In this document: positions 22,401 to 33,355 of the stretch, piece by piece
How the letters are laid out: every line of letters starts with the position of its first letter
Numbering within the stretch: position 1 is the first letter of the stretch
Assembly (NCBI RefSeq): GCF_040183065.1
Contig: NW_027185501.1
Span: 1,142,001-1,206,000, forward strand
Direction of reading: 5' to 3'
Length of the DNA stretch: 64,000 nucleotides
Origin: Periplaneta americana
Taxonomy: Eukaryota > Arthropoda > Insecta > Blattodea > Blattidae
Translations under genes and position numbers: made by a program
The notes under the pieces: model-generated
Told to the model about the DNA's origin: nothing
Seen by the model: the letters and a program-made list of their open reading frames with translations, nothing else
The model's database searches: none

Positions 22401-25090
22401 ACAGAAAACCACAATTTAAGTCACACGGAGTTAGTGTGCACTCGAAGTTGGATGCTTAACGGTTGTCAGCCCACTTCGAGGTCTGTGGATACAGAGGGAA
22501 AAATTTGATCGGTGTCGGTTAGAGTTCCCGAGTAGCTCAGTGGTAGAGCGTTGGTACGTTAAACCAAAGGTCCCGGGTTCGATACCCGTCTCCGGAAAAA
22601 TTTTTCCCTCGAAATTATTCAAATCAACTTTACAGGGAGTTATACCTCAAATCTTGATTTGCATAATACACGTCACTGTTCGTTAACAGAAAACTACAAT
22701 TTAAGTCACACGGAGTTAGTGTGCACTCGAAGTTGGATGCTTGAGGGTTGTCAGCCCACTTTGAGGTCTGTGGATAAAGAGGGAAAAATTGGATCGGTGT
22801 CGGTTAGAGTTCCCGACTAGCTCAGTTGTAGAGCGTTGGTATGTTAAACCAAAGGTCCCGGGTTCGATACCAGGCTCCGGAACAATTTTTCCCTCGAAAT
22901 TATTCAAATCAACTTTACAGTTAGTTATACCTGAAGTCTTGATTAGCATAATACACGTCACTGTTCGTTAACAGAAAACCACAATTTAAGTCACACGGAG
23001 TTAATGTGCACTCGAAGTTGGATGCTTGACGGTTGTCAGCCCAATTTGAGGTCTGTGGATATAGAGGGAAAAATAGGATTGCTGTCGGTTAGAGTTCCCG
23101 AATAGCTCAGTGGTAGAGCGTTGGTACATTAAACCAAAGGTCCCGGGTTCGATAACAGGCTCCGGAACAATTTTTCCCTCGAAATTATTCAAATCAACTT
23201 TATAGGGAGTTATAGCTGAAATCGAGATTTGCATAATACACGTCACTGTTCGTTAACAGAAAACCACAATTTAAGTCACACGGAGTTAGTGTGCACTCGA
23301 AGTTGGATGCTTGACGGTTGTCAGCCCACTTTGAGATCTGTGGATATAGAGGGAAAAATTGGTTCGGTGTCGGTTAGAGTTCCCGAGTAGCTCAGTGGTA
23401 GAGCTTTGGTACGTTAAACCAAAGGTCCCGGGTTCGATACTCGGCGCCGGAACAATTTATCCCACGAAATTATTCAAATCATCTTAACAGGGATTTATAC
23501 CTGAAATCTTGATTTGCATAATTCACGTCACTGTTCGTTAACAGAAAACCTCAATTAAAGTCACACGGAGTTAGTGTGCACTCGAAGTTGGATGCTTGAC
23601 GGTTGTCAGCCCACTTTGAGGTCTGTGGATATGGAGGGAAAAATTGGATCGGTGTCGGTTAGAGTTCCCGAGAAGCTCAGTGGTAGAGCGTTGGTACGTT
23701 AAACCAAAGGTCCCGGGTTCGATACCCGGCTCCGGAACAATTTTTCTCTCGAAATTATTCAAATCAACTTTACAGGGATTTATACCTGAAATCTTGATTT
23801 GCATAATACACGTCACTGTTCGTTAACAGAAAACCACAATTTAAGTCACACGGAGTTAGTGTGCACTCGAAGTTGAATGCTTGAAGGTTGTCAGCCCACT
23901 TTGAGGTCTGTGGACATAGAGGGAAAAATTGGATCGGTGTCGGTTAGAGTTCCCGAGTTGCTGAGTGGAACAGCGTTGGTGCGTTAAATCAAAGGTCCCG
24001 GGTACGATACCCGGCTCCGGAACAATTTTTCCTACGAAATTATTCAAATTAACTTTACAGGGAGTTATACCTGAAATCTTGATTTGCATAATACACGTCA
24101 CTGTTCGTTAACAGACAACCACAATTTAAGTCACACGTAGTTAGTGTGCACTCAATTTTGGATGCTTGACGGCTGTCAGCCCAATTTGAGGTCTGTGGAT
24201 ATAGAGGGAAAAATTGGATCGGTGTCGGTTAGAGTTCCCGAGTTGCTCAGTGGTAGAGCGTTGGTACGTTAAACCAAAGGTCCCGGGTTCGATACCCGGC
24301 TCCGGAACAATTTTTCCTACGAAATTATTCAAATCAACTTTATAGGGAGTTATATCTGAAATCTTGATTTGCATAATACACGTCACTTTTCGTTAACAGA
24401 AAACGACAATTTAATTCACTCGGAGTTAGTGTGCACTCGAAGTTGGATGCTTGACGGTTATCGGCCCACTTTGATTTCTGAGGATATAGAGGGAAAAATT
24501 GGATCGGCGTCGGTTAGAGTTCCCGAGTAGCTCAGTGGTAGAGCGTTGGTAAATTAAACCAAAGGTCCTGGGTTCGATATCCGGCTCCGGAACAATTTTT
24601 CCCTCGAAATTATTCAAATCAACTTTAAAGGGTGTTATACCTGAAAACTTGATTTGCATAATACATATCTCTGTTCGTTAACAGAAAACCACAATTTAAG
24701 TCACACGGAGTTGGTGTGCACTCGAAGTTGGATGCTTGACGGTTGTCAGCCCACTTTGAGGTCTGTGGATATATAGGGAAAAATTGGATCGGTGTCGGTT
24801 AGAGTTCCCGAATAGCTCAGTGGTAGAGCGTTGGTACGTTAAACCAAAGGTCCCTGGTTCGATACCCTGCTCCGGAACAATTTTTCCCTCGAAATTATTC
24901 AAATCAACTTTACAGGGAGTTATACCTGAAATCTTGATTTGCATAATACACGTTACTGTTCGTTAACAGAAAACCACAATTTAAGTCACACGGAGTTAGT
25001 GTGCACTCGAAGTTGGATGCTTGACGGTTGTCAGCCCACTTCGAGGTCTGTGGATACAGAGGCAAAAATTGGATCGGTGTCGGTTAGAGT

Positions 25091-25162
25091 TCCCGAGTAG
25101 CTCAGTGGTAGAGCGTTGGTACGTTAAACCAAAGGTCCCGGGTTCGATACCCGGCTCCGGAA
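25091..25162 (+). tRNA. Consensus tRNA-like core, anticodon GTT
   Basis: Full match to the consensus core followed by a T6 run (CAATTTTTTCC). It is an E-type monomer with GATACAGAGG in the linker, inside copy 1 of the 4329-bp duplication. Confidence 0.58.
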
Positions 25163-26514
25163 CAATTTTTTCCACGAAATTATTCAAATCAACTTTACAG
25201 GGAGTTATACCTGAAATCTTGATTCGCATAATACACGTCACTGTTCGTTAACAGAAAACTACAATTTAAGTCACACGGAGTTAGTGTGCCCTCAAAGTTG
25301 GATGCTTGACGGTTGTCAGCCCACTTTGAGGTCTGTGGATATAGAGGAAAATATTGGATCGGTGGCGGTTAGAGTTCCCGAGTAGCTCAGTGGTAGAGCG
25401 TTAGTACTTTAAACCAAAGGTCCCGGGTTCGATACCCGGCTCCGGAACAATTTTTCCCTCGAAATTATTCAAATCAACTTTACAGAGATTTATATCTGAA
25501 ATCTTGATTTGCATAATTCACGTCATTTTTCGTTAACAGTAAACTACAATTTAAGTCACACGGAGTTAGTGTGCACTCGGAGTTGGATGCTTGACGGTTG
25601 TCAGCCCACTTTGAGGTCTGTGGATATAGAGGGAAAAATTGGACTGGCGTCGGTTAGAGTTCGAGAGTAGCTCAGTGATAGAGCGTTGGTACGATAAACC
25701 AAAGGTCCCGGGTTCGATACCCGGCTCCGGAACAAGTTTTCCCTCGAAATTATTCAAATCAACTTTACAGCTTTTTATACCTGAAATCTTGATTTGCATA
25801 ATACACGACACTGTTCGTTAACAGAAATCCACAATTTAAGTCACACGGAGTTGTTGTACACTCGAAGTTGGATGCTTGACGGTTGTCAGCTCACTTTAAG
25901 GTCTGTGGATATAGAGGGAAAAATTGGATCGGTGTCGGTTAGAGTTCCCGAGCAGCTCAGTGGTAGAGCGTTGGTACGTTAAACCAAAGGTCCCGGGTTC
26001 GATAAACGGCCCCGGAACATTTTTTCCCTCGAAATTATTCAAATCAACTTTACAGGGAGTTATACCTGAAATCTTGATTTGCATAATACACGTCACTGTT
26101 CGTTAACAGAAAACCAATATTTAAGTCACACGGAGTTAGTGTGCACTCGAAGTTGGATGCTTGACGGTTGTCAGCCCACTTTGAGGTCTGTGGATATAGA
26201 GGGAAAAATTGAATCGGTGTGGGTTAGAGTTCCCGAGAAGCTCAGTGGTAGAGCGTTGGTACGTTAAACCAAAGGACCCGCGTTCGATACCCGGCTCCGG
26301 AACAATTTTTCCCTCGAAATTATTCAAATCAACTTTACAGGGAGTTATACCTGAAATCTTGATTTGCATAATACACGTCACTGTTCGTTAACAGAAAACC
26401 ACAATTTAAGTCACACGGAGTTAGTGTGAACTCGAAGTTGAATGCTTGACGGTTGTCAGCCCACTTTGAGGTCTGTGCATATAGAGGAAATATTGGATCG
26501 GTGTCGGTTAGAGT

Positions 26515-26640
26515 TCCCGAGTAGCTCAGTGGTAGAGCGTTGGTACGTAAAACCAAAGGTCCCGGGATTAATACCCGGCTCCGTGGTAAAGCGTTGCTAC
26601 GTTAAACCAAAGGTCCCGGGTTAGATACGCGGCTCCGGAA
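26515..26640 (+). pseudogene. Composite tRNA-like core
   Basis: Composite inside copy 1 of the 4329-bp duplication. The first anticodon loop is altered (GGTACGTAAAACC), the first T loop reads ATTAATA, and the second repeat reads GTGGTAAAGC and ends GGGTTAGATACGCGG. Confidence 0.75.
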
Positions 26641-27139
26641 CAATTTTTCTCTCGAAATTATTCAAATCAACTTTACAGTTAGTTATACCTGAAATCTTTA
26701 TTTGCATAATACACGTCACTGTTCGTTAACAGAAAACCACAATTTAAGTCACACGGAGTTAGTGTGCACTCGAAGTTGGATGCTTGACGGTTGTCAGCCC
26801 ACTTTGAGGTCTGTGGATATAGAGGGAAAAATTGAATCGGTGTCGGTTAGAGTTACCGAGTAGCTCAGTGGAAGAGCGTTGGTACGTTAAACCAAAGGCC
26901 CCGGGTTCGACACCCGGCTCCGGAACAATTTTTCCCTCGAAATTATTCAAATCAACTTAACAGGGTGTTATACCTGAAATTTTGATTTGCATAATACACG
27001 TCACTGTTCGTTAACAGAAAACCACAATTTAAGTCACACGGAGTTAGTGTGCACTCGACGTTGGATGCTTGACGGTTGTCAGCAACACTTTGAGGTCTGT
27101 GGATATAGAGAGAAAAATTGGATTGGTGTCGGTTAGAGT

Positions 27140-27211
27140 TCCCGAGTAGCTCAGTGGTAGAGCGTTGGTACGTTAAACCAAAGTTCCCGGGTTCGATACC
27201 CGGCTCCGGAA
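27140..27211 (+). tRNA. Near-consensus tRNA-like core, variable loop AGTTC
   Basis: All stems and both boxes match the consensus. The only change is G to T in the variable loop (CAAAGTTCCCG), the mark of type M. The junction between the two 4329-bp copies falls within the 3' part of this core. Confidence 0.55.
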
Positions 27212-29419
27212 CAATTTTTCCCTCGAAATTATTCAAATCAACTTTACAGTTAGTTATACCTGAAGTCTTGATTAGCATAATACACGTCACTGTTCGTTAA
27301 CAGAAAACCACAATTTAAGTCACACGGAGTTAATGTGCACTCGAAGTTGGATGCTTGACGGTTGTCAGCCCAATTTGAGGTCTGTGGATATAGAGGGAAA
27401 AATAGGATTGCTGTCGGTTAGAGTTCCCGAATAGCTCAGTGGTAGAGCGTTGGTACATTAAACCAAAGGTCCCGGGTTCGATAACAGGCTCCGGAACAAT
27501 TTTTCCCTCGAAATTATTCAAATCAACTTTATAGGGAGTTATAGCTGAAATCGAGATTTGCATAATACACGTCACTGTTCGTTAACAGAAAACCACAATT
27601 TAAGTCACACGGAGTTAGTGTGCACTCGAAGTTGGATGCTTGACGGTTGTCAGCCCACTTTGAGATCTGTGGATATAGAGGGAAAAATTGGTTCGGTGTC
27701 GGTTAGAGTTCCCGAGTAGCTCAGTGGTAGAGCTTTGGTACGTTAAACCAAAGGTCCCGGGTTCGATACTCGGCGCCGGAACAATTTATCCCACGAAATT
27801 ATTCAAATCATCTTAACAGGGATTTATACCAGAAATCTTGATTTGCATAATTCACGTCACTGTTCGTTAACAGAAAACCTCAATTAAAGTCACACGGAGT
27901 TAGTGTGCACTCGAAGTTGGATGCTTGACGGTTGTCAGCCCACTTTGAGGTCTGTGGATATGGAGGGAAAAATTGGATCGGTGTCGGTTAGAGTTCCCGA
28001 GAAGCTCAGTGGTAGAGCGTTGGTACGTTAAACCAAAGGTCCCGGGTTCGATACCCGGCTCCGGAACAATTTTTCTCTCGAAATTATTCAAATCAACTTT
28101 ACAGGGATTTATACCTGAAATCTTGATTTGCATAATACACGTCACTGTTCGTTAACAGAAAACCACAATTTAAGTCACACGGAGTTAGTGTGCACTCGAA
28201 GTTGAATGCTTGAAGGTTGTCAGCCCACTTTGAGGTCTGTGGACATAGAGGGAAAAATTGGATCGGTGTCGGTTAGAGTTCCCGAGTTGCTGAGTGGAAC
28301 AGCGTTGGTGCGTTAAATCAAAGGTCCCGGGTACGATACCCGGCTCCGGAACAATTTTTCCTACGAAATTATTCAAATTAACTTTACAGGGAGTTATACC
28401 TGAAATCTTGATTTGCATAATACACGTCACTGTTCGTTAACAGACAACCACAATTTAAGTCACACGTAGTTAGTGTGCACTCAATTTTGGATGCTTGACG
28501 GCTGTCAGCCCAATTTGAGGTCTGTGGATATAGAGGGAAAAATTGGATCGGTGTCGGTTAGAGTTCCCGAGTTGCTCAGTGGTAGAGCGTTGGTACGTTA
28601 AACCAAAGGTCCCGGGTTCGATACCCGGCTCCGGAACAATTTTTCCTACGAAATTATTCAAATCAACTTTATAGGGAGTTATATCTGAAATCTTGATTTG
28701 CATAATACACGTCACTTTTCGTTAACAGAAAACGACAATTTAATTCACTCGGAGTTAGTGTGCACTCGAAGTTGGATGCTTGACGGTTATCGGCCCACTT
28801 TGATTTCTGAGGATATAGAGGGAAAAATTGGATCGGCGTCGGTTAGAGTTCCCGAGTAGCTCAGTGGTAGAGCGTTGGTAAATTAAACCAAAGGTCCTGG
28901 GTTCGATATCCGGCTCCGGAACAATTTTTCCCTCGAAATTATTCAAATCAACTTTAAAGGGTGTTATACCTGAAAACTTGATTTGCATAATACATATCTC
29001 TGTTCGTTAACAGAAAACCACAATTTAAGTCACACGGAGTTGGTGTGCACTCGAAGTTGGATGCTTGACGGTTGTCAGCCCACTTTGAGGTCTGTGGATA
29101 TATAGGGAAAAATTGGATCGGTGTCGGTTAGAGTTCCCGAATAGCTCAGTGGTAGAGCGTTGGTACGTTAAACCAAAGGTCCCTGGTTCGATACCCTGCT
29201 CCGGAACAATTTTTCCCTCGAAATTATTCAAATCAACTTTACAGGGAGTTATACCTGAAATCTTGATTTGCATAATACACGTTACTGTTCGTTAACAGAA
29301 AACCACAATTTAAGTCACACGGAGTTAGTGTGCACTCGAAGTTGGATGCTTGACGGTTGTCAGCCCACTTCGAGGTCTGTGGATACAGAGGCAAAAATTG
29401 GATCGGTGTCGGTTAGAGT

Positions 29420-29491
29420 TCCCGAGTAGCTCAGTGGTAGAGCGTTGGTACGTTAAACCAAAGGTCCCGGGTTCGATACCCGGCTCCGGAA
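29420..29491 (+). tRNA. Consensus tRNA-like core, anticodon GTT (duplicate)
   Basis: Identical to the core at 25091 and lying 4329 bp downstream as part of the tandem duplication. Confidence 0.58.
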
Positions 29492-30843
29492 CAATTTTTT
29501 CCACGAAATTATTCAAATCAACTTTACAGGGAGTTATACCTGAAATCTTGATTCGCATAATACACGTCACTGTTCGTTAACAGAAAACTACAATTTAAGT
29601 CACACGGAGTTAGTGTGCCCTCAAAGTTGGATGCTTGACGGTTGTCAGCCCACTTTGAGGTCTGTGGATATAGAGGAAAATATTGGATCGGTGGCGGTTA
29701 GAGTTCCCGAGTAGCTCAGTGGTAGAGCGTTAGTACTTTAAACCAAAGGTCCCGGGTTCGATACCCGGCTCCGGAACAATTTTTCCCTCGAAATTATTCA
29801 AATCAACTTTACAGAGATTTATATCTGAAATCTTGATTTGCATAATTCACGTCATTTTTCGTTAACAGTAAACTACAATTTAAGTCACACGGAGTTAGTG
29901 TGCACTCGGAGTTGGATGCTTGACGGTTGTCAGCCCACTTTGAGGTCTGTGGATATAGAGGGAAAAATTGGACTGGCGTCGGTTAGAGTTCGAGAGTAGC
30001 TCAGTGATAGAGCGTTGGTACGATAAACCAAAGGTCCCGGGTTCGATACCCGGCTCCGGAACAAGTTTTCCCTCGAAATTATTCAAATCAACTTTACAGC
30101 TTTTTATACCTGAAATCTTGATTTGCATAATACACGACACTGTTCGTTAACAGAAATCCACAATTTAAGTCACACGGAGTTGTTGTACACTCGAAGTTGG
30201 ATGCTTGACGGTTGTCAGCTCACTTTAAGGTCTGTGGATATAGAGGGAAAAATTGGATCGGTGTCGGTTAGAGTTCCCGAGCAGCTCAGTGGTAGAGCGT
30301 TGGTACGTTAAACCAAAGGTCCCGGGTTCGATAAACGGCCCCGGAACATTTTTTCCCTCGAAATTATTCAAATCAACTTTACAGGGAGTTATACCTGAAA
30401 TCTTGATTTGCATAATACACGTCACTGTTCGTTAACAGAAAACCAATATTTAAGTCACACGGAGTTAGTGTGCACTCGAAGTTGGATGCTTGACGGTTGT
30501 CAGCCCACTTTGAGGTCTGTGGATATAGAGGGAAAAATTGAATCGGTGTGGGTTAGAGTTCCCGAGAAGCTCAGTGGTAGAGCGTTGGTACGTTAAACCA
30601 AAGGACCCGCGTTCGATACCCGGCTCCGGAACAATTTTTCCCTCGAAATTATTCAAATCAACTTTACAGGGAGTTATACCTGAAATCTTGATTTGCATAA
30701 TACACGTCACTGTTCGTTAACAGAAAACCACAATTTAAGTCACACGGAGTTAGTGTGAACTCGAAGTTGAATGCTTGACGGTTGTCAGCCCACTTTGAGG
30801 TCTGTGCATATAGAGGAAATATTGGATCGGTGTCGGTTAGAGT

Positions 30844-30969
30844 TCCCGAGTAGCTCAGTGGTAGAGCGTTGGTACGTAAAACCAAAGGTCCCGGGATTAA
30901 TACCCGGCTCCGTGGTAAAGCGTTGCTACGTTAAACCAAAGGTCCCGGGTTAGATACGCGGCTCCGGAA
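30844..30969 (+). pseudogene. Composite tRNA-like core (duplicate of 26515)
   Basis: Same sequence as the composite 4329 bp upstream, as part of the tandem duplication. Confidence 0.75.
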
Positions 30970-31468
30970 CAATTTTTCTCTCGAAATTATTCAAATCAAC
31001 TTTACAGTTAGTTATACCTGAAATCTTTATTTGCATAATACACGTCACTGTTCGTTAACAGAAAACCACAATTTAAGTCACACGGAGTTAGTGTGCACTC
31101 GAAGTTGGATGCTTGACGGTTGTCAGCCCACTTTGAGGTCTGTGGATATAGAGGGAAAAATTGAATCGGTGTCGGTTAGAGTTACCGAGTAGCTCAGTGG
31201 AAGAGCGTTGGTACGTTAAACCAAAGGCCCCGGGTTCGACACCCGGCTCCGGAACAATTTTTCCCTCGAAATTATTCAAATCAACTTAACAGGGTGTTAT
31301 ACCTGAAATTTTGATTTGCATAATACACGTCACTGTTCGTTAACAGAAAACCACAATTTAAGTCACACGGAGTTAGTGTGCACTCGACGTTGGATGCTTG
31401 ACGGTTGTCAGCAACACTTTGAGGTCTGTGGATATAGAGAGAAAAATTGGATTGGTGTCGGTTAGAGT

Positions 31469-31540
31469 TCCCGAGTAGCTCAGTGGTAGAGCGTTGGTAC
31501 GTTAAACCAAAGTTCCCGGGTTCGATACCCGGCTCCGGAA
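31469..31540 (+). tRNA. Near-consensus tRNA-like core, variable loop AGTTC
   Basis: Same as the core at 27140 but followed by TTTACAGGGAG instead of TTTACAGTTAG, so it marks the right edge of the 4329-bp duplication. Confidence 0.55.
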
Positions 31541-31753
31541 CAATTTTTCCCTCGAAATTATTCAAATCAACTTTACAGGGAGTTATACCTGAAATCTTGA
31601 TTTGCATAATACACGTCACTGTTCGTTAACAGAAAACCACAATTTAAGTCACACGGAGTTAGTGTGCACTCGAAGTTGGATGCTTGACGGTTGTCAGCCC
31701 AATTTGAGGTCTGTGGATATAGAGGGAAAAATTGGATCGGTGTCGGTTAGAGT

Positions 31754-31879
31754 TCCCGAGTAGCTCAGTGGTAGAGCGTTGGTACGTTAAACCAACGGTC
31801 GCGGGATCGATACCCGGCCCCGTGGTAGAGCGTTGCTACGTTAAACCAAAGGTCCCGGGTTCGATACCCGGCTCCGGAC
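31754..31879 (+). pseudogene. Composite tRNA-like core, type B
   Basis: First B-type composite, with AACGGTCGCGGGATCG in the first T arm and C in place of the A discriminator (CCGGACC). It stands at the start of a short B C D E run that foreshadows block V. Confidence 0.75.
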
Positions 31880-33229
31880 CAATTTTTCCCTCGAAATTAT
31901 TCAAATCAACTTTACAGTTAGTTATACCTGAAATCTTGATTTGCATAATACACGACACTGTTCGTTAACAGAAAACCACAATTTAAGTCACACGGAGTTA
32001 GTGTGCACTCGAAGTTGGATGCTTGACGGTTGTCAGCCCACTTTGAGGTCTGTGGATATAGAGGGAAAAATTGAATCGCTGTCGGTTAGAGTTCCCGAGA
32101 AGCTCAGTGGTAGAGCGTTGGTACATTAAACCAAAGGCCCCAGGTTCGATACCCGGATCCGGAACAATTTATCCCTCGAAATTATTCAAATCAACTTTAC
32201 AGGGAGTTATACCTGAAATCTTGATTTGCATAATACACGTCACTGTTCGTTAACTGAAAACCTTAATTTAAGTCACACGGAGTTAGTGTGCACTCGAAGT
32301 TGGATGCTTGACGGTTGTCAGCCCACTTTGAATTCTGTGTATATAGAGGAAATATTGGATCGGTGTCGGTTAGAGTTCCCGAGTAGCTCAGTGGTAGAGC
32401 TTTGGTACGTTAAACCAAAGGCCCCGGGTTCGATACCCGGCTCCGGAAAAATTTTTCCCTCTAAATTATTCAAATCAACTTTACAGAGAGTTATACCTGA
32501 AATCTTGATTTGCATAATCACGTTACTGTTCGTTAACAGAAAACCACAATTTAAGTCACACGGAGTTAGTGTGCACTCGAGGTTGAATGCTTGACGGTTG
32601 TCAGCCCACTTCGAGGTCTGTGGATACAGAGGGAAAAATTGGATCGGTGTCGGTTGGAGTTCCCGATTAGCTCAGTGGTAGGGCGTTGGTACGTTAAACC
32701 AAATGTCCCGGGTTCGATACCCGGCTCCGGAACAATTTTTCCCTCGAAATTATTCAAATCAACTTTACAGGGATTTATACCTGAAATCTTGATTTGCATA
32801 ATACACGTCACTGTTCGTTAACAGAAAACCACAATTTAAGTCACACGGAGTTAGTGTGCACTCGAAGTTGGATGCTTGACGGTTGTCAGCCCAATTTGAG
32901 GTCTGTGTATATAGAGGGAAAAATTGAATCGGTGTCGGTTAGAGTTCCCGAGAAGCTCAATGGTAGAGCGTTGGTACGTTAAACCAAAGGCCACCCGTTC
33001 GATACCCGGCTCCGGAACAATTTTTCCCTCGAAATTATTCAAATCAACTTTACAGGGAGTTATACCTGAAATCTTGATTTGCATAATACACGTCACTGTT
33101 CGTTAACAGAAAACCACAATTTAAGTCACACGGAGTTAGTGTGCACTCGAAGTTGGATGCTTGACGGTTGTCAGCCCACTTTGAGGTCTGTGGATATAGA
33201 GGAAATATTGGATCGGTGTCGGTTAGAGT

Positions 33230-33355
33230 TCCCGAGTAGCTCAGTGGTAGAGCGTTGGTACGTTAAACCAAAGGTCCCGGGATCGATACCCGGCCCCGTG
33301 GTAGAGCTTTGCTACGTTAAACCAAAGGTCCCGGGTTCGATACCCGGCTCCGGAA
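33230..33355 (+). pseudogene. Composite tRNA-like core, type A
   Basis: A-type composite marked by AGAGCTTTGCTACG in its second half. The terminator is broken (CAATATTTCCC). It is the counterpart of the composite at 60755. Confidence 0.75.

Larger units (their letters stand above)
12982..22872 (+). repeat. Array block II: mixed monomers
   Basis: Thirty-five monomers with less regular order. Cores start at 13070, 13355, 13640, 13924, 14209, 14494, 14779, 15064, 15348, 15633, 15918, 16202, 16487, 16772, 17057, 17343, 17628, 17912, 18197, 18482, 18767, 19052, 19337, 19676, 19961, 20246, 20531, 20816, 21101, 21386, 21671, 21956, 22241, 22526 and 22811. Several are poorer tRNA mimics. Cores 13640 and 17628 carry TAGGTCAGTGG in place of the A-box and lack one base of the anticodon arm. 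Cores 16487 and 20816 start TCCCGTG and have the A-box replaced by TATCTCAGTGG. One composite is at 19337. Confidence 0.85.
22873..27201 (+). repeat. 4329-bp tandem duplication, copy 1 (15 monomers)
   Basis: Cores 23096, 23381, 23666, 23951, 24236, 24521, 24806, 25091, 25376, 25661, 25946, 26231, 26515 (composite), 26854 and 27140 all recur 4329 bp later. In line-by-line reading I found one difference, T at 23502 against A at 27831. The left boundary is set by 22872 (A) versus 27201 (C). The length fits 14 ordinary units plus one composite, with small indels included, for example the extra base in TCAGCAACACTTTG near 27080. The right-hand types match the E F G H J A L M order seen again after 38.9 kb. 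Confidence 0.93.
27202..31530 (+). repeat. 4329-bp tandem duplication, copy 2 (15 monomers)
   Basis: Second copy, with cores 27425, 27710, 27995, 28280, 28565, 28850, 29135, 29420, 29705, 29990, 30275, 30560, 30844 (composite), 31183 and 31469. Identity to copy 1 ends when the sequence reads TTTACAGGGAG near 31579, where the equivalent place in copy 1 reads TTTACAGTTAG. The exchange therefore falls inside one monomer, in or just after the T arm of its core. Near-identity means either a very recent unequal exchange or an assembly duplication. Confidence 0.93.

Noticed and set aside
22873-31530. Transposon or other mobile element as the cause of the 4329-bp repeat.
   Set aside because: The block contains only satellite monomers, has no terminal repeats or target duplication, and its junction lies in register within a monomer, so unequal exchange or an assembly artefact is enough.
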